Translations under genes and position numbers: made by a program
Part shown: piece after piece, positions 7,731 to 16,131 of the stretch
Layout: every line of letters starts with the position of its first letter
Numbering within the stretch: position 1 is the stretch's first letter
Notes under the pieces: generated by a model
What the model was told of the DNA's origin: nothing
The model's input: the letters and a program-made list of their open reading frames with translations, nothing else
Database searches by the model: none
Source of the DNA: Competibacter_A sp037045535
GTDB taxonomy: Bacteria; Pseudomonadota; Gammaproteobacteria; Competibacterales; Competibacteraceae
Length of the DNA: 64,000 nt
Reading direction: 5' to 3'
Assembly (NCBI GenBank): GCA_037045535.1
Contig: JBAOHI010000027.1
Location: 124,001 to 188,000 of the forward strand

Positions 7731-8831
7731 TCAGAGCCGCATCGGCATGATGACGTGCTTGCCGCCGCCGCCCTCGCTTTCCTCGATCAGGCAACTGCTG
7801 GTGGCATCGGTGAAGGACAGCTTGGCGAGTTCACCACCTAGCGCGCCTAGCGCATCGAGTAGGTAGGCGACGTTGAAACCGATCTCCATCGGGCCACCGC
7901 TGTAGTTGATTTCGATTTCTTCCTCGGCCTCTTCCTGATCGGAGTTCTGCGCCTGGGCTCGCAAGGTCCAGTCCTCCAGTTGCAGACGAATGCCCTGGGT
8001 CTTGTCGTCGAGCACGATGCCGGCACGCGCCAGAGCGTTGCGCAATACCATGCGGTCAGCGATCACGATCCGGTCCGGGTCACGCGGGATGACACGCTGG
8101 TAATCGGGAAACTTGCCGTCGATCAGCTTGGAAGTGAAACGGATATCGCCCATCGTCAACCGGATGTGGTTAGCGCCCAGTCCGAGTATGGCCTCGGCCT
8201 CGCTGTCGGCCAGCAACCGCAACAGTTCCAACACGCCCTTACGCGGGACGATGACCTGGCGCGTTTCCGCGGCATCAACGTCGGTCCGCAACTCTTGGAA
8301 TGCCAACCGGTGGCCATCGGTGGCGACCACCCGCAAGGTACCGGGACTCACTTCCAGCATCAGGCCGTTCAGGTAGTAGCGCACATCCTGCTGGGCCATG
8401 GCGAAGTGGGTGCGCTCGATCAGATCGCGAAGCGTTCCTTGGGCCAGGCGGATGTCCTGGCTGAAAGGCAAATCCTCCAGAGTAGGAAAATCGGCGGCCG
8501 GCAGCGTGACCAGGGCGAAGCGGCTGCGGCCGCAGCGCACGGTCGCACGGTCGCCCTCAACGTTCAGGGCCACGGTACTGTCCTCCGGTAAGGCGCGCAG
8601 AATATCGTGCAGCTTGCGCGCGGGGAGCGTGATCTCGCCCGGCACGTCCACGGGTAATTCGAGCCGGACCGATAATTCCACTTCCAGATCGGTAGCGGTC
8701 AGCGTCAACTCCCGTTCGTTGGCGGTCAGCAGCACGTTGGCCAGGATCGGTAATGTTTGCCGGCGCTCGACGGCACCGATGACGTGCTGGAGCGGTTTGA
8801 GGAGATGCTCGCGCTTGGCTTCCAGTTTCAT
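7731..8831 (-). CDS. dnaN: DNA polymerase III sliding clamp (beta subunit)
   Basis: A 366-residue clamp, the same length as the E. coli protein, that forms a ring dimer around DNA and tethers polymerases. It shows the N-terminal REHLLKPLQHVIGAVERRQT region, the central ISRIVPRKGVLELLRLL-type domain and the C-terminal HVIMPMRL, the signature of the hydrophobic binding pocket. The ATG at 8831 (MKLEAKREHLL) is preferred over a start four codons earlier. oriC lies directly upstream. Confidence 0.98.
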   Translation of the reverse strand: MKLEAKREHLLKPLQHVIGAVERRQTLPILANVLLTANERELTLTATDLEVELSVRLELPVDVPGEITLPARKLHDILRALPEDSTVALNVEGDRATVRCGRSRFALVTLPAADFPTLEDLPFSQDIRLAQGTLRDLIERTHFAMAQQDVRYYLNGLMLEVSPGTLRVVATDGHRLAFQELRTDVDAAETRQVIVPRKGVLELLRLLADSEAEAILGLGANHIRLTMGDIRFTSKLIDGKFPDYQRVIPRDPDRIVIADRMVLRNALARAGIVLDDKTQGIRLQLEDWTLRAQAQNSDQEEAEEEIEINYSGGPMEIGFNVAYLLDALGALGGELAKLSFTDATSSCLIEESEGGGGKHVIMPMRL

Positions 8832-8944
8832 GGGTTCTCCCACAGGTGTTCACAACCCCTCGACCGATCAGGGGGGATTAAATTCCGACTAAAGTGCATG
8901 GATTTAAAAATTTTACCGCTTAGCAATGCCTGGTTTTCGCACGC

Positions 8945-9390
8945 CTTCAAACAATAAATTACTTCTTTTATATATATAAAAGATTATTGTTATTGAGAAG
9001 CCGGTTTTCTGTGGATAACTTTTTTTAATTCAACACAATCAAATTCTTGCACGATTTTTTCCTGTGGATAAGTCTGTGGATAAAATGTGGATAAGTCAGT
9101 TTTCCTGTGGATAACTTTTTTAGGGTCAAAAGTTATCCACAGAGTTATCCACAGGTTTGGCCGAGTTATCCACAGAAATGGCCAAGTTATCCACAGAGTT
9201 ATCCACAGGGTATTTTTGTAAAATTATCGGGATAAAATCGTTGTTATGCCATGCAATGGCTGATTCGATAATTTTAATTTTTTATTAAATTGATTTTTAA
9301 TCATATTTATTAAAAATTTTTCATGATGATCTTTTGTAAAAAGACCGGTGAAAAGTTATTCCACTTATCCACAGGACTTATCCACAGGGC
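8945..9390. other. Chromosomal replication origin oriC
   Basis: The dnaN-dnaA intergenic region contains twelve perfect DnaA boxes. Five read TGTGGATAA (from 9010, 9063, 9075, 9086, 9106). Seven read TTATCCACA (from 9133, 9145, 9166, 9187, 9199, 9365, 9378). The first ten are arranged as two blocks of five facing opposite ways about a centre near 9123. Strongly AT-rich stretches flank the boxes at about 8940-9000 and 9220-9350. The second contains GATCTTTTGTAAA (9328-9340), close to the E. coli 13-mer unwinding motif. The last two boxes lie next to the dnaA stop codon. Confidence 0.95.
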
Positions 9391-9395
9391 TTTTG

Positions 9396-10760
9396 CTAGT
9401 TCGTCAGCGTTCCGAACAAATTAGCGTAATCATCGCGAATTTGGGGGTCGCGGCGCTGGAGCTCCCGGATTTTCCGGCAGGCGTGCAGCACGGTGGTGTG
9501 ATCACGCCCGCCGAACGCCTCACCGATGTCCGGCAGACTCAGATCGGTCAGTTCCTTGGTGAGCGTCATCGCCATTTGCCGGGGGCGCGATAAGGTGCGC
9601 AGCCGGCTGTTGGACAGCAAATCGCTAACCGGGATCTTGTAGTAGCCCGCCACGGTTTTCTGAATGTTCTCGATGGTGACCTGTTTGTCTTGCAGCGTCA
9701 GCAGGTCGCTCAGAACCTCTTTAGCGAAGCTGAGGGTGACCGGCTTACCGGTGAATTGAGCGTTGGCGTAAACCCGCCGCAGCGCGCCTTCCAGTTCACG
9801 GACGTTGGAGCGGATGCGTTGTGCGATGAAGAAAGCGACTTCGTCGGGCAGAGAAAGCCGGGCTTGCTCGACTTTGCTCTTGAGAATCGCGACGCGGGTT
9901 TCCAGCTCCGGCGGCTCGATGGCCACGGTCAGCCCGGAGCCAAAGCGCGATTTGAGCCGATCCTCCAGCCCTGCTACTTCCTTGGGATAGCGATCACAGG
10001 TCAGGATGACCTGCTGGCGACCTTCCAACAGGCTGTTGAAGGTGTAGAAAAACTCCTCTTGCGATCGTTCCTTGCCCGCCAGAAATTGCACGTCGTCGAT
10101 CAGCAGAGCATCCAGCGATCGATAGCGACGCTTGAATTCATTCATGGCGTTGTGTTGCAGGGAGCGCACCATGTCGGCCACGAAATGCTCACAATTCTGG
10201 AAGACGACTTGGGCGTTCGTATCCCGTTCGCGCAGCATGTTGCCGACCGCATGGATCAGATGAGTTTTGCCCAGGCCAGTACCGCCATAGATAAACAGCG
10301 GGTTATAGGCTTTACCAGGATTTTTGGTCACTTGCAGGCAAGCGGCTCGCGCGATCTGGTTGGAGTTGCCCTCGACGAAGGTGGTAAAAGTGAAATCGGG
10401 ATTGAGAACGCCGCTTTTCAGCAGTTCCTCGCCGTCGAGGACCGGCGAAGGCACCGGTTCAGCAGCAGCGGGTTGTGGTTCTGGAGCTTGATTGGCCGGT
10501 GGGGCATCGTGGGGTATGCCGCTGCCGATCTCCAGCAGCACCTGGATCGTTTGCTCCGGCCGCAGGCGTTCCAAGACAGCTTGGATTTGCGCCAAATGAT
10601 GCTTCTTCACCCAGTCGAGGACAAAGCGGTTAGGCGCGAGCAAGCGTAGCGTATCGTCTTCCGACTGGCCGTGTAGCGGTCGGATCCAGGTACTCAGTTG
10701 CTGTTCGGTCAGTTCCCCTTCCAGGCATGCCAGACAAGCTTTCCACAGCGTGTGGTCCAC
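9396..10760 (-). CDS. dnaA: Chromosomal replication initiator DnaA
   Basis: A 454-residue AAA+ initiator that binds DnaA boxes in oriC, opens the duplex and recruits DnaB. Domain I is HTLWKACLACLEGELTEQQL; a Pro/Ala-rich linker follows; domain III has Walker A GGTGLGKTHLIHAVG and Walker B LLIDDVQFLAGKE; domain IV ends with the box-binding GRDHTTVLHACRKI. The GTG at 10760 is chosen because AAGGGG lies seven to twelve bases upstream and it aligns with the E. coli start (also GTG). The open frame extends further up to 10997, but that part has no resemblance to DnaA and crosses the promoter region. A DnaA box at 10819 suggests autorepression. Confidence 0.96.
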   Translation of the reverse strand: MDHTLWKACLACLEGELTEQQLSTWIRPLHGQSEDDTLRLLAPNRFVLDWVKKHHLAQIQAVLERLRPEQTIQVLLEIGSGIPHDAPPANQAPEPQPAAAEPVPSPVLDGEELLKSGVLNPDFTFTTFVEGNSNQIARAACLQVTKNPGKAYNPLFIYGGTGLGKTHLIHAVGNMLRERDTNAQVVFQNCEHFVADMVRSLQHNAMNEFKRRYRSLDALLIDDVQFLAGKERSQEEFFYTFNSLLEGRQQVILTCDRYPKEVAGLEDRLKSRFGSGLTVAIEPPELETRVAILKSKVEQARLSLPDEVAFFIAQRIRSNVRELEGALRRVYANAQFTGKPVTLSFAKEVLSDLLTLQDKQVTIENIQKTVAGYYKIPVSDLLSNSRLRTLSRPRQMAMTLTKELTDLSLPDIGEAFGGRDHTTVLHACRKIRELQRRDPQIRDDYANLFGTLTN

Positions 10761-10818
10761 AAGCGATTCCCCTTGTAGTACCTTAAGAGGCGGTTCAGTG
10801 TAGTGGCTTCTGGGGCGG

Positions 10819-10827
10819 TTATCCACA
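10819..10827 (+). promoter_or_regulatory. DnaA box upstream of dnaA
   Basis: A perfect TTATCCACA about 60 bases upstream of the dnaA start, isolated from the oriC cluster. Its position suits autoregulation of dnaA by DnaA. Confidence 0.75.
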
Positions 10828-10859
10828 GGCGGGTCCATGCTTGGGATGCATCTTGCCAC

Positions 10860-10889
10860 TTGACAAAAGTGTCCCCTAATCAGTAATTT
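10860..10889 (+). promoter_or_regulatory. Candidate sigma-70 promoter for rpmH-rnpA
   Basis: TTGACA at 10860-10865 and TAATTT at 10884-10889 with an 18-base spacer, about 60 bases before rpmH. The -35 is perfect and the -10 is approximate. Confidence 0.5.
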
Positions 10890-10949
10890 TGATATTTTCA
10901 GCGAAAATCGCAAACCCGTTTCGTTCCGCACCGTTCTTAAGGAATCGCC

Positions 10950-11084
10950 ATGAAGCGAACTTTCCAGCCCAGCATCATTCACCGTAAGCGCACTCACGGC
11001 TTTCGCGCTCGCATGGCTACCCGTGGTGGCCGCCTCGTGCTGAAAGCGCGCCGCGCCAAGGGCCGCGCCCGTTTGACACCCTGA
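10950..11084 (+). CDS. rpmH: 50S ribosomal protein L34
   Basis: A 44-residue, very basic ribosomal protein (MKRTFQPSIIHRKRTHGF at the N-terminus) of the usual length. AAGGA lies eight bases before the ATG. It is the first gene of the conserved rpmH-rnpA-yidD-yidC cluster divergent from dnaA. Short and arginine-rich, it is easily missed by automated callers. Confidence 0.98.
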   Translation: MKRTFQPSIIHRKRTHGFRARMATRGGRLVLKARRAKGRARLTP

Positions 11085-11089
11085 ACGCC

Positions 11090-11452
11090 TTGGTCAGCGA
11101 CGCGAGCTTTCCGCGTCGCGTCCGGCTGACTGGTCGGAACGCTTTCGCCGCTGTTTTCGCCCAGCCAGTCAAATCCAGCGATCCCTGCTTTACCGTGTTG
11201 ACTCGACCCAACGATCTGGCTTATCCCCGCTTGGGTTTGGCCATTTCCCGCAAGGTCGCCAAATCCGCCGTGGCGCGCAACCGCCTCAAGCGGATCGTGC
11301 GCGAAAGCTTCCGACACCACCAGAGAGAACTCGGTGGTTTAGACTGCGTAGTGATGGGCCGCATCGGCGTGGCCGCTCGGGACAACCCTGCCCTGTTCAC
11401 CTCGCTGGAGCGGCATTGGCGGCGATTGGCACGGTCATGCGCGCCGTCCTGA
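11090..11452 (+). CDS. rnpA: Ribonuclease P protein component
   Basis: A 120-residue basic protein that assists the RNase P RNA in removing 5' leaders from pre-tRNA. The family motif is clear in AVARNRLKRIVRESFR, preceded by RLGLAISRKVAKS. The start is probably TTG at 11090, five bases after the rpmH stop, giving an N-terminus (VSDASFPRRVRL) that aligns with E. coli RnpA. No ATG is available at this position. Confidence 0.95.
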   Translation: MVSDASFPRRVRLTGRNAFAAVFAQPVKSSDPCFTVLTRPNDLAYPRLGLAISRKVAKSAVARNRLKRIVRESFRHHQRELGGLDCVVMGRIGVAARDNPALFTSLERHWRRLARSCAPS

Positions 11453-11667
11453 TCGCGCTCATCCGCGTTTATCAGTTGTTTTTCAGCCCGCTGTTGGGCA
11501 ACCATTGCCGCTTTTATCCGAGCTGCTCCCAATACGCCCGAGAGGCCGTGGAGCGTTATGGCGTCATACGCGGCGTTTGGTTAGCGATCCGACGCGTGCT
11601 GCGCTGTCATCCCTGGCATCCGGGCGGTTTTGACCCTGTTCCCGAACCCTCCCCGAAGGACCGTTGA
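11437..11667 (+). CDS. yidD: Membrane protein insertion efficiency factor YidD
   Basis: A 76-residue protein that helps YidC-dependent membrane insertion. Diagnostic segments are YQLFFSPLLGNHCRFYPSCS (three cysteines) and HPWHPGGFDPVP. The amphipathic N-terminus is expected to sit at the membrane. The ATG at 11437 lies inside the end of rnpA, and the stop overlaps the yidC start, so all three are translationally linked. Confidence 0.95.
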   Translation: MRAVLIALIRVYQLFFSPLLGNHCRFYPSCSQYAREAVERYGVIRGVWLAIRRVLRCHPWHPGGFDPVPEPSPKDR

Positions 11668-13460
11668 TGGAAAACCAACGTTTGATTCTCTTCGCGGCCT
11701 TGATGTTCGTCCTGTTCCTCTTGTGGCAGAACTGGATCGAATTCCAGGCTAAAAAACATCCGCCGCCGGCGCCGCCGGTCGCCACTGCGCCGGTGGATGC
11801 CGCCCATCCAGCCGGCGCTCTGCCGTCCGTTCCCGGTCGGGATGTACCCACCGCGCCATTGACTGCGGGCACCGGTCCACAAGCACTCGGCGGCGGTCAG
11901 CGCGTGCATGTGGAGACCGACCTGTTCGAAGCGGAGATCGATACCGTCGGCGGCGACTTGCGGCGGGTCGGCCTGCGCACGTATCCGGAATCGATCCAGC
12001 AACCCGGCCAGCCCTTCCAGTTGCTGAAGGATGACGGCGCGGAAATCTTTATCGCTCAGTCGGGACTGGTGGCGCTGAACGAGGGTCCCGCGCCTAACCA
12101 TTACGCCCAGTTTTCACCCGAGCAGACCGAATATCGGTTAGCGGACGGTCAGGACACGCTGGAAGTGCGATTGCACTGGTCGGATCCTTCCGGCGTCAAG
12201 GTGGTCAAGAGTTACACCTTCCGACGCGGTAGTTTCCTGGTGGAACTCAACCAGCGGGTGGAGAACGGCGGCGCGGGTGATTGGCGGGGCAGCCAGTACC
12301 GGCAATTCCAGCGGACGCCGCCGGTGAAACCCAGCAGCTATTTTGGCGGTGGTGTGGTGACGTACACCGGCGCGGTGATTTCCACGCCCGAGCAGCGCTA
12401 CCAAAAGATTTCCTTCGACGAGATCGCCAAAAAGGAGCTGAACCAGTCGGTCAAAGACGGCTGGATCGCCATGATTCAACATTACTTTTTGGGAGCATGG
12501 ATACCCAATGCCGGCGAGACCGACGATTTTTACACCAAAGTGGTCGGCGGCAATCGCTACGTGTTGGGGATGCGCGGTGAGGTGCAGACCGTTCCGGCGG
12601 GAGCGACCGGCGATTTTCGCACCCGTCTGTACGTGGGGCCGAAGCTGCCGAACGTGCTGGAGAACGTCGCCCCGAACCTGCACCTGACCGTGGATTACGG
12701 CAAGCTGACCATCATCGCCGAGCCGTTGTTTTGGCTGCTGAAGGCCATTCACGCCATCGTCGGTAACTGGGGCTGGGCGATCATTTTCCTCACCATCCTG
12801 ATCAAGCTGGCGTTCTACAAGCTGTCTGAGACCAGCTACCGGTCCATGGCTAACATGCGCCGGCTGGCGCCGGAGTTGAGCCGGCTCAAGGAGTTGTACG
12901 GCGACGACAAGCAGAAGATGAATCAGGAAATGATGGGCCTGTACAAGAAGGAAAAGGTCAACCCGCTGGGCGGGTGCTTGCCGATTGTGGTGCAGATTCC
13001 GGTGTTCATCGCTCTGTACTGGGTACTGGTGGAAAGCGTGCAGTTGCGGCAGGCACCGTTCATGTTGTGGATCAAGGATATGGCGATACCCGATCCGTAC
13101 TACGTCTTACCGCTGATCATGGGCGTGACCATGTTCGTCCAGCAGAAACTCAGCCCGGCGCCGCCCGATCCGGTGCAGGCCAAGGTCATGATGGCGTTGC
13201 CGGTCGTGTTTACCTTCATGTTCTTGTGGTTCCCCGCCGGTCTGGTGCTGTATTGGGTGGTGAACAACATGCTGTCCATCACTCAGCAGTGGGTCATCAC
13301 CAAGCGGGTCGAGGCTGGTATCAAATCGGGCAAGAACGGTGGGAATAGCAGCGGTGGCAAAGTGGCCGCGCAGGTCGGCAAGCAAGTTGGGAAACTGGTC
13401 GATTTAGCCAAGAAATCGCTGGCTGAGCAAACGGCGCCGAACAAGCGCAAGAAGAAGTAG
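11667..13460 (+). CDS. yidC: Membrane protein insertase YidC
   Basis: A 597-residue inner-membrane insertase (Oxa1 family). It has an N-terminal TM helix (LILFAALMFVLFLLWQNW), a proline/alanine-rich linker, a large periplasmic beta-sandwich domain (about residues 70-350), and the five-helix core beginning NWGWAIIFLTILIKLAFYKL. The cytoplasmic hairpin KEKVNPLGGCLPIVVQIPVF and a lysine-rich C-terminal tail are present. GAAGGA precedes the ATG by eight bases. In relatives mnmE normally follows directly. Here more than 9 kb is inserted between them. Confidence 0.97.
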   Translation: MENQRLILFAALMFVLFLLWQNWIEFQAKKHPPPAPPVATAPVDAAHPAGALPSVPGRDVPTAPLTAGTGPQALGGGQRVHVETDLFEAEIDTVGGDLRRVGLRTYPESIQQPGQPFQLLKDDGAEIFIAQSGLVALNEGPAPNHYAQFSPEQTEYRLADGQDTLEVRLHWSDPSGVKVVKSYTFRRGSFLVELNQRVENGGAGDWRGSQYRQFQRTPPVKPSSYFGGGVVTYTGAVISTPEQRYQKISFDEIAKKELNQSVKDGWIAMIQHYFLGAWIPNAGETDDFYTKVVGGNRYVLGMRGEVQTVPAGATGDFRTRLYVGPKLPNVLENVAPNLHLTVDYGKLTIIAEPLFWLLKAIHAIVGNWGWAIIFLTILIKLAFYKLSETSYRSMANMRRLAPELSRLKELYGDDKQKMNQEMMGLYKKEKVNPLGGCLPIVVQIPVFIALYWVLVESVQLRQAPFMLWIKDMAIPDPYYVLPLIMGVTMFVQQKLSPAPPDPVQAKVMMALPVVFTFMFLWFPAGLVLYWVVNNMLSITQQWVITKRVEAGIKSGKNGGNSSGGKVAAQVGKQVGKLVDLAKKSLAEQTAPNKRKKK

Positions 13461-13474
13461 CCAGCGGCCTCCGT

Positions 13475-13492
13475 TCCGGCAAGGATGCCGGA
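13475..13492. repeat. Small palindrome CCGGCAAGGATGCCGG, copy 1
   Basis: TCCGGC-AAGGAT-GCCGGA just downstream of yidC. The same stem-loop core recurs at 34260-34277. It could act as a weak terminator or be a dispersed REP-like element. Confidence 0.45.
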
Positions 13493-14352
13493 GCCCGATC
13501 AGCGTGGCAGGCCGCCGGGAAAGCGTTGGCCGGTGGAGTCCGCACCACGAATGAACCGAGAATCTGTCCGACCCGCACATCGCGGGGCCGCCGCCGACCA
13601 TGCATTGGATCGCCCCTTCCGAGAAGGACACCGCTTCCGCAACGCTCGAAAAGCGCCTGTGGGACGCTGCCGACCAGTTCCGCGCCAACTCCGGACTCAA
13701 GGCGCAGGAATACTCCGGTCCCATCCTGGGCCTCATCTTCCTGCGCTTTGCCGAAGTGCGCTTTGCCGCCCAACGCGCCAAACTCGAAACTGCTGGCGCC
13801 AGCTCGCGGCGTGGCAGCCGGGTCGATGAGCCTGCCGCCTACCACGCCGAAAGCATCCTCTACCTTAACCCCGAAGCACGTTTCGACACTCTGCTCGCGT
13901 TGCCCGAGGCCACCGATATCGGCGCGAAGGTCAACGCCGCGATGCGTGAGATCGAGAAACACAATCCGCAGCTCGCGGGTGTGTTGCCCAAGACTTACAA
14001 CCTCTTCACCAGCACCTTGCTCAAGGAGTTGCTGAAGAAGGTTTCCGAAATTCCGGCCACGGTCGATTACGATGCCTTCGGCCGCATCTATGAATATTTT
14101 CTTGGCGAGTTCGCCCGCACCGAAGGCCAAAAAGGCGGCGAGTTCTACACGCCAAGCAGCATCGTCAAGCTGCTGACCGAGATCATCGAACCTTTCCACG
14201 GCCGCATCCTCGACCCCGCCTGCGGTTCCGGCGGTATGTTCGTGCAATCGGCACGCTTCGTCGTTGGGCATCGGAAGAATCCCGCCGTCGAGCTGGCTAT
14301 CCACGGCGTCGAGAAAACCGACGAAACCGGCCGCTTGTGTCGCCTCAACTTA

Positions 14353-15262
14353 GAGCCTATCCGAATAACGGGTAGAATAGGCAAATGAACAAAGGACCTT
14401 GCTCCAAGCGAACGCGTGTCCGCACGCCGAACAACCGGACGACCACGGGTTTTCGGGTTTCGGATGCCTTATGGGCGGTGTTGGAGCTGCTGCTGCCGGC
14501 GCGCGTGAACCCGCATCGTTTTGGCGGCGGGCGTCCCCGTCAACCGGATCGAGCCTGCGCGGATGCCATCTTCTACGTGCTACGCACGGGCTGCCAATGG
14601 CAAGCCCTGGACCAGACCGAATTGGTCGCACACTCGACGGCGCACGATCGGTTCCAGGCGTGGGTGGAAGCGGGGGTGTTTCTGGGTCTCTGGCGGGCGG
14701 GCATCGAGCGGTTTGACGAGCTGCAAGGGATCGACTGGGACTGGCTGAGCATGGATGGCGCGATGACCAAGGCCCCGCTGGGCGGGGAAAAAAACCGGCC
14801 CCAATCCGACGGATCGCGGCAAGGCCGGAGTCAAGCGCAGCCTGCTGACCGAGGGGCACGGCGTGCCGGTTGGCTTGGCGGTGGCCGGCGCCAACCGGCA
14901 TGACATGAAGCTGACCCGCGAAACCCTGGAAAGCGTGGTGGTGCCGCGCCCCGAACCCACCGCCGAACACCCCCAGGGGCTGTGTTTGGACAAAGGCTAC
15001 GATTACCCGGAAGTGCGCGACCTCGTGGCCGAGTTCGGCTTCACCGCCCACATCCGCGCCCGGGGTGAAGAAGCGATGGCACTCAAACGCGAAGCAGGCT
15101 TCCGCGCCCGCCGCTGGGTGGTGGAGCGCGCGCACAGTTGGATGAACCGCTTTCGTCGCCTCCTCGTCCGTTGGGAGAAAAAGCCCCAGAACTACATCGC
15201 CTTCTTGCATTTCGCCTGTGGCCTCATCGCCTTCCGCGCTGCCGGGTTATTCGGATAGGCAC
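14353..15262 (+). mobile_element. IS5-family insertion sequence (IS1031-like) inside hsdM
   Basis: A 910-bp element with terminal inverted repeats of about 17 bp (G[A/T]GCCTATCCGAATAAC). It is flanked by TTA on both sides (14350-14352 and 15263-15265), fitting the 3-bp TNA target of this group. The transposase spans two frames. Insertion is precise and looks recent. Confidence 0.93.
14385..15258 (+). CDS. IS5-family transposase, two frames joined by -1 frameshift
   Basis: The first frame begins MNKGPCSKRTRVRT and carries the DUF4096-like N-terminal domain and WLSMDGAMTKAPLGGEK, with the first catalytic Asp. The second continues TGPNPTDRGKAG...GLCLDKGYDYPEVR (second Asp) and RRWVVERAHSWMNRFRRL (Glu). 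The switch falls on a run of seven A at 14788-14794, where A-AAA-AAC is a canonical -1 slippery heptamer. The fused product is about 290 residues and looks complete. The second half on its own lacks a convincing start. Confidence 0.88.
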
Positions 15263-16131
15263 TTAGCCGTGCATGGCTTGGAAGGCGACATCCGCCACGG
15301 CGGCAACGTCAACAGCTACTACGACGACCCGCACCACGCTATCGGCCGGTTCGATTTCGTTCTCGCCAATCCGCCGTTCAACGTCAACGCGGTGGACAAG
15401 GAACGGCTAAAGGACGTAGCCGGCCCCGGCCGCCGCTTTCCCTTCGGTCTGCCGCGTACCGACAACGCCAACTATTTGTGGATTCAGCTTTTCTACTCGG
15501 CGCTGAACGCTACGGGCCGCGCCGGCTTCGTCATGGCCAACTCAGCGTCGGATGCCCGCGCCAGCGAGCAGGATTTGCGGCAGAAGCTCATCGAAATGCG
15601 CGCCGTCGATGTCATGGTCGCCGTCGGCCCCAATATGTTCTACACGGTTACGCTGCCCTGTACGCTGTGGTTTCTCGACAAGGGCAAGGCCCGGACGCCG
15701 CGCGCCGACACCGTGCTGTTCATCGACGCCCGCCATATCTACCGGCAAGTGGATCGCGCCCACCGCGACTGGACGCTCGCGCAGATCGGTTTTCTCGCTA
15801 ACCTCGTGCGGCTTTATCGCGGCGAGGCGCTCGATCTGACGGTCGGCGGTGACGAGACGGCGGCCAAGCTCGTCGAAGTCTTTGGTGAAACGCCGGTGTA
15901 TCGTGACGTACCCGGCCTGTGCAAAGCGGCGACGCTGGCCGAGATCAAAGCCCAAGGCTGGTCGCTCAACCCTGGCCGCTATGTCGGCGTCGCGCCGGGC
16001 GAGGAGGTGAGCGACGAGGATTTCAAGGAGCAGCTCGAAGCGCTAAACGAGGAACTGGAAACGCTGAACGCCCAGGCGCGGGAACTGGAGAAGACCATTG
16101 CCGCGAATGTGGCGGGGATTTTGGAGACGTG

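Noticed and set aside
9010..9386. Regularly repeated short motif resembling a CRISPR or iteron array
   Set aside because: The repeats are 9-base DnaA boxes in both orientations with short irregular spacers, in the dnaA-dnaN region; they define oriC.
10761..10997. N-terminal extension of the dnaA frame
   Set aside because: No similarity to DnaA, overlaps a DnaA box and the promoter region, and a better start with a ribosome-binding site exists at 10760.
15919..16131. Upstream extension of the hsdS frame
   Set aside because: Lies inside hsdM in another frame; the HsdS family start matches the ATG overlapping the hsdM stop.
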